Assembly (NCBI RefSeq): GCF_002933275.1
Contig: NZ_PSSX01000020.1
Location: 1-64,000, forward strand
Length of the DNA stretch: 64,000 bases
Direction of reading: 5' to 3'
Source: Marinobacter maroccanus
Lineage (GTDB): Bacteria > Pseudomonadota > Gammaproteobacteria > Pseudomonadales > Oleiphilaceae
The notes beneath the pieces are model-generated. The model saw only the letters and a list, made by a program, of their open reading frames with translations, had not been told where the DNA came from and did no database searches. Positions 7,799 to 19,688 of the stretch are shown piece after piece; the stretch's first letter is position 1; each line of letters starts with the position of its first letter. The position numbers and the translations under genes were made by a program.

Positions 7799-7804
7799 TA
7801 TGAT
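7799..7804 (+). promoter_or_regulatory. Possible -10 box of the metH promoter
   Basis: TATGAT preceded by TTTTTGC lies 53 nt before the metH start; no good -35 is seen at 16-18 nt. I found no clear cobalamin or SAM riboswitch signature in 7626-7857. Confidence 0.3.
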
Positions 7805-7857
7805 CCCGCGCCATTGAAATTATTACAGCGTTATTAACGACATCCGGAAGTAATTCT

Positions 7858-11556
<3,699 letters not shown>

Positions 11557-11589
11557 GCTTCAGTCGGGACAGAGATCAGGGGCAGATGT

Positions 11590-11826
11590 ATGACGCAGTC
11601 TTCAGAGACGGAGAAAAAGGATCAAAAAAAACAACGCGGACCTGGCGTTTTCAAAGTCATGCAGAGCATTCTGGCCGGCGCTTTCGGAGTGCAGTCCGAC
11701 AAGCGCCGGGAAGAGGACTTCTCAAGCCATAGCCCCTGGCCTTATATCATCGCCGGCATTCTTTTCACAGCCAGCTTCGTGGTGGGCCTGATTGTTATCG
11801 TCAATCTGGTCTTGGCAAGCCAGTAG
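11590..11826 (+). CDS. DUF2970 family small membrane protein
   Basis: 78 residues with a strongly charged N-terminus (residues 1-20) followed by GVFKVMQSILAGAFGVQS, the DUF2970 signature, and one C-terminal membrane segment (about 52-75). Function unknown. It starts 33 nt after metH and may be on the same transcript. Its stop codon is 2 nt from the stop of a converging microprotein gene. Confidence 0.8.
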   Translation: MTQSSETEKKDQKKQRGPGVFKVMQSILAGAFGVQSDKRREEDFSSHSPWPYIIAGILFTASFVVGLIVIVNLVLASQ

Positions 11827-11828
11827 GA

Positions 11829-11933
11829 TTACTGGCCAGCCACCCAGACTACGGCGAACGCAACGGCAAGGACCACCAGGAGAACGGCGGCAACGGCATC
11901 GGCCTGACTATCAGAGCGTACGGTCTTTTTCAT
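11829..11933 (-). CDS. 34-residue single-span membrane microprotein
   Basis: A very short frame: ATG at 11933, TAA at 11829. It begins MKKTVRSDSQADAVAAV and continues with an uninterrupted hydrophobic helix (about residues 13-31) ending VWVAGQ. The AGAGGA ribosome-binding site lies at proper distance upstream of the ATG. The positively charged start followed by one hydrophobic span predicts an inner-membrane protein with the N-terminus in the cytoplasm. I do not know its function. Short as it is, the combination of ribosome-binding site, amphipathic start and clean transmembrane span makes chance unlikely. It converges on the DUF2970 gene and diverges from cysI. Confidence 0.6.
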   Translation of the reverse strand: MKKTVRSDSQADAVAAVLLVVLAVAFAVVWVAGQ

Positions 11934-12060
11934 GTCTGTTCCTCTTTCCGAGTTGTGTCTCGTGTTTTTCTTATTTTCAGGCAGCACAGCACAGCGGCCC
12001 TGCTGCCTCTATTAAGTTAAGCAGTTAATTGATATTCGTCCAGTCCATTGTTCCCCTTGC

Positions 12061-12079
12061 TTATCGCCTGAATCGATAA
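12061..12079. promoter_or_regulatory. Inverted repeat in the cysI upstream region, possible regulator site
   Basis: TTATCG (12061-12066) and CGATAA (12074-12079) flank 7 nt in an AT-rich stretch about 110 nt before cysI. Assimilatory sulfite reductase genes are usually activated by CysB, which binds degenerate AT-rich sites in such a position; assignment to CysB is inference. Between the microprotein gene and cysI (11934-12187) I see nothing else. Confidence 0.3.
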
Positions 12080-12187
12080 ACATATTTTGAAATAATCATT
12101 TTAAGAATAAAAACCCGCTGTTATCCTTCCCATCAGATATAAGGCCGTCGGCCTCGATATGTCGCTTTCAAGCAGGATCTTCCCACT

Positions 12188-13840
12188 ATGTACGTATACG
12201 ATGAACACGATCGGCAAATGGCTGCCGAGAGGGTTGCCCAGTTCCGTGATCAGACCGAAAGGGCCCTGGCCGGAGAGTTGGCAGAAGACGAGTTTCTTCC
12301 CCTTCGCCTGCAGAACGGCCTGTACGTTCAGCGTCTTGCCCCTATGCTCAGGATCTGTGTTCCCTACGGCATGATGCGTTCGGACCAGCTTCGCCGGCTT
12401 GCCCGGATTACCCGGGACTACGACAAAGGCTATGCGCACTTCACCACCCGCCAGAACGTGCAGCTCAACTGGCCGGCACTGGAGGACGTTCCCGACATTC
12501 TCGCAGAGCTTGCGGAAGTGGAAATGCATGCCAACCAGACCAGCGGCAACTGCATTCGTAACACCACCACAGATCAGTTCTCCGGCGTCCAGTCTGATGA
12601 AATCGCTGACCCGCGTCCCTATTGCGAAATTATTCGCCAGTGGTCCACATTTCACCCGGAATTCGCCTTCCTGCCACGGAAATTCAAGGTTGCCGTGAAT
12701 GCGTCCGAGCATACCGATCGCGCAGCCATCCAGGTGCACGATATCGGGCTGCAGATGGTGCGCAATGAGGCTGGTGAACTCGGCTTCCGCGTTCATGTTG
12801 GCGGTGGCCTCGGCCGCACCCCCATGGTCGGGCCGGTTATTCGCCAGTTCCTTCCGGAGCTGGACCTGCTGACCTATCTCGAAGCTGTGCTACGCGTTTA
12901 TAACCGCTATGGCCGGCGGGACAACAAGTTCAAGGCCCGGATCAAGATTCTGGTGAAGGCGCTCACGCCTGAGGGCTTTGCCGAGAAGGTGGAAGCCGAG
13001 TGGCAGCACATCAAGGATTCCCCTACCCGGCTGACACCGGAGGCGGTTCAACGCATTCAGGCCTACTTCACCGAGCCGGATTACGCAGTGCTGGATAATG
13101 CCACGGACCTGCTGGCGAGCCAGCGGTTCGAGAACCGGGGCTTCGATCAGTGGCTGACCCACAACGTCGATACCCACAAAAAGCCGGGCTACGCCATTGT
13201 CACACTGACCATGAAGAAGACCGGCACGCCTCCGGGTGATGTCAGCGACAAACAACTGGAACAGATTGCCGATCTGGCAGACGAGTTCAGCTTTGGCGAA
13301 GTCCGGGTAACCCACCAGCAGAATGTTGTTCTCGCCGATGTGCGCCAGGATCGCCTGCTTGAGCTGTGGCAGGCGATTACCCCCATGGACTTCGGTACCG
13401 CGAACCTGAATACCCTGACGGATGTCATCTGCTGCCCCGGTGGCGATTACTGCGCGCTGGCCAATGCCAAGTCCATCCCGGTGGCCGAGGCCATCCAGCG
13501 GCAGTTCGATGACCTGGACTACCTGTACGACCTTGGCAACATTGATCTGAACATATCCGGCTGCATGAATGCCTGCGGGCACCACCATGTTGGCAATATC
13601 GGTGTTCTCGGCGTCGACAAGAAGGGCCAGGAGTTCTATCAGATCAGCCTTGGCGGGTCGTCCCATCACGATGCCTCAATTGGCAAGATCCTGGGACCGT
13701 CGTTTGCCCGAGACGAGATGCCTCAGGTGATTTCAAAAATCATTGATGTCTACGTTGATAAGCGCACGGAAGAAGAGACCTTCCTGGATACTTATCGTCG
13801 TGTAGGAATTGATCCTTTCAAGGAGCGGGTATATGCCTAA
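12188..13840 (+). CDS. cysI: Assimilatory nitrite/sulfite reductase hemoprotein (CysI-like)
   Basis: Reduces sulfite to sulfide with six electrons using siroheme coupled to a [4Fe-4S] cluster. 550 residues with the duplicated half-domains of the family (first conserved region around FTTRQNVQLNWP, second around VRVTHQQNVVLADV). The four cluster cysteines are in CPGGDYC (about residues 416-422) and CMNAC (about 459-463). No flavoprotein cysJ is present; the neighbour is DUF934, as in pseudomonads, so electrons probably come from another donor. The siroheme precursor can be supplied by cobA at 34.6 kb. An 8-nt overlap with the next gene indicates translational coupling. Confidence 0.93.
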   Translation: MYVYDEHDRQMAAERVAQFRDQTERALAGELAEDEFLPLRLQNGLYVQRLAPMLRICVPYGMMRSDQLRRLARITRDYDKGYAHFTTRQNVQLNWPALEDVPDILAELAEVEMHANQTSGNCIRNTTTDQFSGVQSDEIADPRPYCEIIRQWSTFHPEFAFLPRKFKVAVNASEHTDRAAIQVHDIGLQMVRNEAGELGFRVHVGGGLGRTPMVGPVIRQFLPELDLLTYLEAVLRVYNRYGRRDNKFKARIKILVKALTPEGFAEKVEAEWQHIKDSPTRLTPEAVQRIQAYFTEPDYAVLDNATDLLASQRFENRGFDQWLTHNVDTHKKPGYAIVTLTMKKTGTPPGDVSDKQLEQIADLADEFSFGEVRVTHQQNVVLADVRQDRLLELWQAITPMDFGTANLNTLTDVICCPGGDYCALANAKSIPVAEAIQRQFDDLDYLYDLGNIDLNISGCMNACGHHHVGNIGVLGVDKKGQEFYQISLGGSSHHDASIGKILGPSFARDEMPQVISKIIDVYVDKRTEEETFLDTYRRVGIDPFKERVYA

Positions 13841-14339
13841 CGTTATTTCTCCGGATGGCAGCATCCGTCAGGACAACTGGGTTGTGGTGCCCCGCCCGGC
13901 CGAAGGCGAATCGCTGGACATTCCGGCGGACCAGCCGGCATTGATCCCGGCGGATCTTTGGCTGGCCGGCTATGAGCACTTCACCGGAAGGCAGGATATC
14001 GGCGTATGGTTTGACAGCCACGACGAACCGGAGATCCTGGATGGCCGGGTCAATGAGCTGCCGGTGATTGCGGTGAATTTCCCGAAGTTCAGTGATGGCC
14101 GGGGTTATAGCATTGGCCGATTGTTGCGTGAGCGCTTTGGCTACGTGAATGAGCTACGCGCCATCGGCGATGTGCTGCTGGATCAGCTGCAGTTCATGAA
14201 GCGTTGTGGATTCGATGCCTATGTGCTGAGGGCCGACAAGGACATCACCAAGGCGCAGAAATGCCTGAACTTCTTCAGTCAGGGCTACCAGGCTGCAACC
14301 GACACCGAAATCCCTCTGTTCCGGCGTCGGGCGTCTTAG
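13833..14339 (+). CDS. DUF934 family protein, sulfite-reduction partner
   Basis: 168 residues. DUF934 proteins are encoded next to siroheme sulfite reductases across proteobacteria, and a role in sulfite reduction is presumed from that linkage; no activity is known to me. The ATG at 13833 overlaps the cysI stop by 8 nt and has AAGGAG upstream; the frame is open further upstream inside cysI but homologues start about here. Conserved-looking stretches: NFPKFSDGRGYSIGRLLRER and a late CGFDAYVLRADKD. No membrane segment or metal motif is visible. A long hairpin element follows the stop. Confidence 0.88.
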   Translation: MPNVISPDGSIRQDNWVVVPRPAEGESLDIPADQPALIPADLWLAGYEHFTGRQDIGVWFDSHDEPEILDGRVNELPVIAVNFPKFSDGRGYSIGRLLRERFGYVNELRAIGDVLLDQLQFMKRCGFDAYVLRADKDITKAQKCLNFFSQGYQAATDTEIPLFRRRAS

Positions 14340-14358
14340 TTTTCAGACTTTAGAGTAC

Positions 14359-14470
14359 GAAGAGAGAGGATTCACTTTCCAAAACACGCTCCTTGCGGCA
14401 CATCCCTGTGACGCTTGGGCTCCGCCATCCATGGCTCCGCACAGTTTTGGAAAGTGAATCCTCTCTCTTC
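14359..14470. repeat. Core-plus-arms palindromic element, copy A
   Basis: A perfect 27-bp inverted repeat (14359-14385 and 14444-14470; arm begins GAAGAGAGAGGATTC and ends CCAAAAC) encloses a 58-nt core. The core matches, with the most divergence, the core of three other copies in this window (shared landmarks ACGC at its start, TCCCTGTG and GCCATCCATGGC). It sits between the convergent DUF934 and acuI-like genes and may act as a bidirectional terminator. Confidence 0.85.
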
Positions 14471-14490
14471 TATCCAAGCTTCGGAGTTCG

Positions 14491-14523
14491 GTAGGTCGGA
14501 TTAGGCAAAGCCGTAATCCGACA
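14491..14523. repeat. 33-nt REP-like palindrome, solitary copy
   Basis: GTAGGTCGGATTAGGC followed by a short loop and GCCGTAATCCGACA. It has the same consensus as the four-copy array between leuB and leuD. It lies 20 nt from element A, before the end of the acuI-like gene. Confidence 0.8.
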
Positions 14524-14544
14524 AACAACACCAACCGGAAAGAA

Positions 14545-15546
14545 TTACCTGGAGTGATCCAGAACAATCTTCCCGGACGACTCACCTTTCAGAAACGCCT
14601 TCAACGCGCCATCCAGGTCCTTCCGGCCGATATCACGGGCAGCAGCTTCAGTTTTCGGACATGCCCACTCCCCGGCAAATTTCTTCCACACGGCTTCTTT
14701 GTCCGCCAGCGGAATCTCTACCGAATCCACACCCAGCAGATTCACGCCTCGCAGGATAAACGGCAGCACGGTGGTCTGAAGACTTGGACCGGCGACAAGG
14801 CCACAGCAGGATACGGAACCACCAGGCTGAATCTGCTTGAGTAGTTCCGCCAGCGGGCCACCACCTACAGTATCCACGGCGTTGGCAAACGCAGGTTTAA
14901 CCAGAGGTTTCTTCTCTTCCGCCAGGGTCTCACGGCCGACCACTTCTTTGGCGCCAAGAGCCTTGAGATCGTCCGCATGGTCAGCCTTGCCGCTGATGGC
15001 GACAACGTCAAACCCGAGTTTGGCAAGCAGCTCAACCGCAACGGTGCCAACAGCACCGGAGGCTCCGGAAACGGCGACTTTGCCTTGCTCCGGTTTGGCG
15101 CCCATGGTCAGGAGTTTCTGGACACAAAGCCCGGCGGTGAGGCCGGCGGTGCCATAGATCATGGCGGTGCGAGCGTTCCAGCCGGCAGGCATGGGGACGC
15201 ACCAGGCAGCAGGCACGCGGATGTATTCGCCAAAGCCGCCGTCGGTGTTCATACCCAGATCGTAGCCGGTCACGATAACGGGGCTGCCATTCGACGGCGT
15301 GCCCGTGGCAGAGTCAACAACCTCACCGGCGGCGTCGATACCCGGTGTATGGGGGAAAGAACGGGTGACACCCTTGTTGCCGGAGGCTGACAGCGCATCC
15401 TTGTAGTTAAGCGAGGAGTGGCTGACCCGGATCAGAACCTCGCCATCGGGCAGGTCGCTGGTGCTCAGAGTTTTCTCGGCACCGACATATTCACCATTCT
15501 GCTCTTCAACACGCCAGGCTTTGAATTCGGTATTGGTTGTCATCAT
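14545..15546 (-). CDS. acuI: YhdH/AcuI family NADPH-dependent quinone oxidoreductase (acrylyl-CoA reductase-like)
   Basis: 333 residues of the zinc-free medium-chain dehydrogenase/reductase superfamily. The N-terminal catalytic domain holds SSLNYKDALSASG and FPHTPGIDAAGEVVDS; the nucleotide-binding Rossmann fold has VSGASGAVGTVAVELLAKLG (about residues 158-177). YhdH/AcuI enzymes reduce acryloyl-CoA to propionyl-CoA with NADPH, which in marine bacteria helps detoxify acrylate from DMSP. Two adjacent ATG codons start the frame. It ends next to palindromic repeats and is followed upstream by sohB in the same direction (20-nt gap), so they may share a transcript. Confidence 0.85.
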   Translation of the reverse strand: MMTTNTEFKAWRVEEQNGEYVGAEKTLSTSDLPDGEVLIRVSHSSLNYKDALSASGNKGVTRSFPHTPGIDAAGEVVDSATGTPSNGSPVIVTGYDLGMNTDGGFGEYIRVPAAWCVPMPAGWNARTAMIYGTAGLTAGLCVQKLLTMGAKPEQGKVAVSGASGAVGTVAVELLAKLGFDVVAISGKADHADDLKALGAKEVVGRETLAEEKKPLVKPAFANAVDTVGGGPLAELLKQIQPGGSVSCCGLVAGPSLQTTVLPFILRGVNLLGVDSVEIPLADKEAVWKKFAGEWACPKTEAAARDIGRKDLDGALKAFLKGESSGKIVLDHSR

Positions 15547-15566
15547 TGTTCCCCGTTTTCAGTGGT

Positions 15567-16628
15567 CTACTGGAACTTCTGGTTGCGGAAGGCACCCAGC
15601 ACTTTCCAGACCGTGTGTTCAAGCGCCGCACTGGTTGCCAACCCGAGCTTTTCCGGAAGGGTGCGTTTGCGCTGGTATGCCACTGAGACTACGTCTGCGC
15701 GGTCGCAGGCTTCAATGAGATATTCGTCGGAGGTTTTGATCTCATCGATCAGTTTTACCTCCAGCGCCCGTTTGCCAAACCAGATATCGCCATTGGCAAC
15801 CGCGGCAATGTCCAGATCAGGGCGTCGTTCGCTCACATACTCTTTAAAGAGACCGTGGGTGTCTTCCAGATCTTCCAGAAATTTCTGACGCCCTTTGTCG
15901 GTGTTTTCACCGAAAATGGTCATGGTGCGTTTGTGCTCGCCGGCGGTCAGCACTTCAAAGTCCACATCGTTCTTTTTGAGAAAACGGTGGAAATTCGGGA
16001 GCTGGGCAACCACGCCAATAGAACCCAGGATGGCAAACGGCGAGGCGACGATCCGGTCGGCAACACAGGCCATCATGTAACCACCGCTGGCCGCGACCTT
16101 GTCAACACAGGCGGTAAGGCGCACACCCTTGCTGCGAATGCGATCCAGCTGGGCGGCCGCAAGACCATAGGAGTGAACCAGTCCGCCGCCGCTTTCCAGA
16201 CGGATAACCACTTCGTCTTTTTCCGGATCAGCAGTGCTCAATACCGCGGTAATGGCACGGCGAAGCGGATCTGTATCACTGGCTTTGATATCACCGTCAA
16301 AATCGAGAACGTAAACCCGACCACGACTGTCGTCCTGCCCGGCGTTATCTTTCTTCGCCTTGGCCGCTTTTTTCTCGGCCTTCTGCTCTTTCTTACGGGC
16401 TTTCTGGAACGCCTTGCGTTGCTGATCAGACATCAGCCGGGACTGAATCGTTTCGCGAAGTTTTTCGTACTTCTCGTTGAGCTTCCGGATCTTGAGCTCT
16501 CCCTCGCCCTCATTATCGCCCCGATCCTTCTGGGCGGCAGACATGATGACAGAGATCACCACCAGAGCCGCCACCACGAAAGTAACGATCTTGGCCAAAA
16601 ACAAACCGTATTCTGTCAGGAACTCCAA
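15567..16628 (-). CDS. sohB: Inner-membrane peptidase SohB (S49 family)
   Basis: 353 residues. An N-terminal membrane anchor (about residues 10-32) is followed by a charged, lysine-rich linker (about 60-100, rich in KKAEKKAAK) and the S49/ClpP-fold protease domain (about 105-320). The nucleophile serine lies in KVAASGGYMMACVADRI and the family block RLESGGGLVHSYGLAAAQL is present. The start is a TTG: GGAGA sits 7 nt upstream and no ATG fits the conserved N-terminus. Likely a signal-peptide-type or quality-control protease facing the periplasm. Confidence 0.9.
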   Translation of the reverse strand: MEFLTEYGLFLAKIVTFVVAALVVISVIMSAAQKDRGDNEGEGELKIRKLNEKYEKLRETIQSRLMSDQQRKAFQKARKKEQKAEKKAAKAKKDNAGQDDSRGRVYVLDFDGDIKASDTDPLRRAITAVLSTADPEKDEVVIRLESGGGLVHSYGLAAAQLDRIRSKGVRLTACVDKVAASGGYMMACVADRIVASPFAILGSIGVVAQLPNFHRFLKKNDVDFEVLTAGEHKRTMTIFGENTDKGRQKFLEDLEDTHGLFKEYVSERRPDLDIAAVANGDIWFGKRALEVKLIDEIKTSDEYLIEACDRADVVSVAYQRKRTLPEKLGLATSAALEHTVWKVLGAFRNQKFQ

Positions 16629-16726
16629 AGTGCTTCTCCAACTGGATGTACAAAGACCAGAGTGTAACTTACCGAATTTATGGTGATAAGGAGAGCAAAA
16701 AAATTAAAACAAGCGTTCGATCGATC

Positions 16727-16775
16727 TTGACAGAGCCGACCGCTAACCATAAAGTCGGATTGCGAGGTCGGCTCT
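16727..16775 (+). promoter_or_regulatory. Promoter overlapped by a 10-bp palindrome, upstream of the SCP2 gene
   Basis: TTGACA (16727-16732), 17-nt spacer and TAAAGT (16750-16755) form a plausible promoter. AGAGCCGACC (16732-16741) and GGTCGGCTCT (16766-16775) are perfect inverted arms that bracket the -10 box, with a 24-nt spacer. This could be an operator or a degenerate repeat element. It lies about 105 nt before the start codon. Confidence 0.4.
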
Positions 16776-16859
16776 ACCCGGGCACCCGATCAGGCTCGTG
16801 CAGCCAGGGACATCAAGCCGTCGTGATCATGACTAGACAACCATCAAAAGGGTAAAATA

Positions 16860-17174
16860 ATGTCTGTAGCTCAGGTATTTGAACAACTCGAACAGAATTT
16901 CAACGCAGACGCAGCTCAAGGCCTGGACCTGGTATTCCAGTTCGACATCGAAGACGACAAGACCTATCACCTCGTCATCAATGACGGCACCTGTAGTAAG
17001 CACGAAGGCGCTCATGACGATCCTTCCGTTACCCTGATCATGAACTCCGAAACCCTGCAGGGCATCGTTTCCGGCGAGACTGACGGCATGCAGGCATTCA
17101 TGGCGGGTCAGCTGCGCGCTGAAGGCGATATGATGCTGGCAACCAAGCTGGGCGAACTGTTCAAGATGGGCTGA
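16860..17174 (+). CDS. SCP2 sterol-binding domain protein
   Basis: 104 residues covering a single SCP2 (sterol carrier protein 2) domain, a hydrophobic-pocket fold that binds acyl chains or other lipids. The C-terminal part ETDGMQAFMAGQLRAEGDMMLATKLGELF is the family hallmark (quoted in part: AFMAGQLRAEGDMMLA). Soluble, no signal peptide. AGGG sits 9 nt before the ATG. Its role is not established in bacteria; lipid binding is inferred from the fold. It is monocistronic, bounded by its own promoter region and terminator. Confidence 0.87.
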   Translation: MSVAQVFEQLEQNFNADAAQGLDLVFQFDIEDDKTYHLVINDGTCSKHEGAHDDPSVTLIMNSETLQGIVSGETDGMQAFMAGQLRAEGDMMLATKLGELFKMG

Positions 17175-17197
17175 TTGCCCCCGGCAAGCGCTGTGAC

Positions 17198-17226
17198 AAA
17201 ACCTGCGTTTCGACGCAGGTTTTTTT
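17198..17226. terminator. Strong bidirectional terminator after the SCP2 gene
   Basis: AAAACCTGCGT (17198-17208) and ACGCAGGTTTT (17213-17223) form an 11-bp stem with a TTCG tetraloop and T7 on the plus strand; on the minus strand the complementary run of Ts serves the converging membrane-protein gene. Confidence 0.9.
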
Positions 17227-17239
17227 GTGCCCTGGATTT

Positions 17240-17887
17240 CTACTGATTCCAGAACTGGACGGCCGCCCTCGCCTGATCATTAACCGGGACGGCGACCAGG
17301 CCCGAGGAGGAAAGCTTTACCTCGAAAACAGCCCCATCCCGCATCGGCATGAAGGTCATGCTCCCATCGACAGCCTCCAAAAACGGCAAGTTGAACTGCT
17401 GATCCCACTGCCAGAGATCCGGCCAGATGCCCCCGGCAAGTCCGATGACGGTTCTGGGAGCAGACCGCTCCTGCTCCAGGGACGTATACCGTCCGCTCAA
17501 TTGCTCCAACCGATAGCCCGGTGCGATATCAAGCCATCGGAAGGGCCCGGAAAATCGGATAATTCGGGCGTCGATCTGCCACTGATCCCCTTGAAGTGTC
17601 CTTACCGCTGCTATTTGCCCCTGACTCTGGAGCGTAACCTGCCAGATCTGCTCAGCCTGTCGCTGCGTGGAGATGGTTGCAACGGTCTGCATACCGACCA
17701 ATGGCCGGTAGCTGGTGAGATTTACCGCAACCGCCAGAACGTAAAGCCCGGCAAGAATCACGGCAAATACCGCCATTCCCTTCAGCCAGGTCAGCAACCA
17801 ACGGGGGTGCCTGAAAAACAGCAGGCCCGCGATCACCATTACCGCGCCTGAAGCGGCCAGTACAATGGTTGCGAGCGTATGGGACAT
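17240..17887 (-). CDS. Conserved two-span membrane protein of unknown function
   Basis: 215 residues with two N-terminal membrane segments (about residues 5-25 and 35-60) and a large hydrophilic C-terminal domain, probably periplasmic. Pseudomonad homologues with the same layout (VTLQSQGQIAAVRTLQGDQWQIDARI..., then a YRLEQLSGRY block) are often labelled cation/multidrug efflux pump without support; a two-span protein of this size cannot be a complete pump. It starts 4 nt after the fimL stop and is probably co-transcribed with it. Confidence 0.72.
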   Translation of the reverse strand: MSHTLATIVLAASGAVMVIAGLLFFRHPRWLLTWLKGMAVFAVILAGLYVLAVAVNLTSYRPLVGMQTVATISTQRQAEQIWQVTLQSQGQIAAVRTLQGDQWQIDARIIRFSGPFRWLDIAPGYRLEQLSGRYTSLEQERSAPRTVIGLAGGIWPDLWQWDQQFNLPFLEAVDGSMTFMPMRDGAVFEVKLSSSGLVAVPVNDQARAAVQFWNQ

Positions 17888-17891
17888 GAAA

Positions 17892-19598
17892 CTACAAACC
17901 TACATCGTCCAGCGACGATTCTGCCAGCTTCAGCAGGTCAACGTTGCGATCTTCGCTCTTGCCGATGCTCTCGATGTAGTATTCCAGCGAGGTCAGCGCG
18001 TCGGCAAGTGCCTCAAGGACCTGAGCTGCCGGGGCTTCCTTGGCATCCAGTAAACGCTCCTGAATGGAGGCTGCTACACGCTCAAGAACCCCTGCAGCTC
18101 CGGGGTCATTGACCATCTGCAGACCACCCCAGATGCTGTGCAGGGTTGCAGGCAGGTTGGCCAAATGGAGTTTGTCATAGTCGGATTCAATAAACGCAGT
18201 AATCGCGCGTTTTGCCAGGGTCAGCGCTCCACGGGCCTCATCGGCAACTACATACAACGCCTCACGAAGATACACAGACTCTTCACGCTTGCGCTCGCCT
18301 CCGGCAAGTGCGTCGGTTTCCGAGGTGATACCCCGGGTCACGATCTGCATCACGGCATCTTCAATACCAAGCACGGAATCAGCCAGACGGTATAGCTCAT
18401 CATCACCGGGCAACCGGGACTCTTCTTCCCAACCGCGCAATTTACCCGCTTCTTCCCGGGAAATGCCCGCCAGCTTGTTCAGGTCGAGCATGACCAGCGT
18501 GTTGGCAAGACGCTCGAGGGCATCAGCAATGGAAGACAACTCTGCCAGATCCGGCTCAATACCACGCTCGATAATGTCCAGTTTGTCTTTCAACTGGTTC
18601 AATTCATCCTGCAAGGCTTCTGACAGGGATTTGAGAACATCGCTGCCAGGGCCATACAACCTGCGCGCATGGGCCTCGAGCATGGAATCGGGGAAATCGG
18701 CCGGTGCGAGATGGTAAGCCGAGAGTACCTGGGTAACTTCAGGGTTAGCGGAGCCACTGCGGTATAGCAGGTAGACCAGATCCCGGATCAGCGAATCCGG
18801 CGCGTCTTTGCCAGTGGCGACCTTTCCCACGTAAACCACTTCCCGGGCGTATTTTTCAATCCGCATGAACATGCGCTTGCGGGCCTTGCTAAATACCATC
18901 GCCCGATCAAGCATGGTATCCGCAACGATGCTAACGAGACACCACATCTGCCCCATGGGGGCACCCTGGCAAAGGCGCGCGAGACCCCGGGACGCCCGCC
19001 CGATCAGCTTCTTGTTCACCGCGTCGTTGCGGTCGCGCAGAATACCCAGAAGTGCCACCTGAAAGGTCAGGCGCATGCGACGGGCCATGATTTCGTAATC
19101 AGCCTCATTGCCTTCAAATGGCTGTAAAGTCAGGCCGGCACAGAAATCGGGGCGTTCCTTGACGTCGACATCGAAAAAGCAGGATTCGGGATAGGGCTTC
19201 TCCCGTCGAGCCTCCCGAAGATCATTGATAACAGGAAGCAGCAATTCGGGATGATCTTCCCTTTGCTGGTGGTAATACTCTACATAGCGGCGGAGAATAA
19301 ACAGAGCGCTGTTGAGTGTGGTGAGGAGGATGTTTTTGTCGTCGTTGGCACCAACGGGTACATCGTTGGCCATGGTGACCGCTTCCTGGCAAAGCAGGGT
19401 GCCGCCACGAAGCTCCACCAGGATAAAAATGCCCCGCAACTGATTGATGAAATCAACGCAGTTCTGGAGATCCTCACCCCTTTCGCGGTTTTCCTGAAAG
19501 CGTTCAAGGCTGGATTCTGCCTGCTTGATGGTCTGTTCTATTTCACTTTTGACCAGATCAAACGACTGCGATTTCGTCGCGAGAGACGACTGAACCAT
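17892..19598 (-). CDS. fimL: FimL-like Hpt-homology scaffold protein of type IV pilus/cAMP signalling
   Basis: 568 residues, mainly helical, close in length and gene context to P. aeruginosa FimL (beside dnaQ-rnhA). FimL resembles the N-terminal Hpt region of the chemotaxis-like kinase ChpA but lacks phosphorylatable histidines; it promotes CyaB-dependent cAMP production, twitching motility and polar signalling, together with FimV, which is also encoded in this window. Two similar four-helix regions are visible, around residues 15-110 (CVDFINQLRGIFILVELRGG) and around 420-520 (VADEARGALTLAKRAITAFI), compatible with degenerate Hpt repeats. Assigned from length, composition and synteny rather than a decisive motif. 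Confidence 0.72.
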   Translation of the reverse strand: MVQSSLATKSQSFDLVKSEIEQTIKQAESSLERFQENRERGEDLQNCVDFINQLRGIFILVELRGGTLLCQEAVTMANDVPVGANDDKNILLTTLNSALFILRRYVEYYHQQREDHPELLLPVINDLREARREKPYPESCFFDVDVKERPDFCAGLTLQPFEGNEADYEIMARRMRLTFQVALLGILRDRNDAVNKKLIGRASRGLARLCQGAPMGQMWCLVSIVADTMLDRAMVFSKARKRMFMRIEKYAREVVYVGKVATGKDAPDSLIRDLVYLLYRSGSANPEVTQVLSAYHLAPADFPDSMLEAHARRLYGPGSDVLKSLSEALQDELNQLKDKLDIIERGIEPDLAELSSIADALERLANTLVMLDLNKLAGISREEAGKLRGWEEESRLPGDDELYRLADSVLGIEDAVMQIVTRGITSETDALAGGERKREESVYLREALYVVADEARGALTLAKRAITAFIESDYDKLHLANLPATLHSIWGGLQMVNDPGAAGVLERVAASIQERLLDAKEAPAAQVLEALADALTSLEYYIESIGKSEDRNVDLLKLAESSLDDVGL

Positions 19599-19688
19599 AA
19601 ACGCTTCCCGTTAATGTTGCGGAGACTACCGCATCTTCTTTGGTGGTCACTGGTCGGGCAATAGCGGACCAGGCCTTTTTGTTCTGGG

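Noticed and set aside
7626..7857. Cobalamin or SAM riboswitch upstream of metH
   Set aside because: I searched by eye for the B12-box and SAM-type paired elements and saw none; a covariance-model scan would be needed to exclude it.
14359..14470. Element A as an integron attC site
   Set aside because: No GTTRRRY-type core sites, no cassettes and no integrase; the arms lie outside the conserved part, unlike attC.
17240..17887. Multidrug efflux pump
   Set aside because: Only two membrane spans and 215 residues; cannot be a complete pump and shows no transporter motif.
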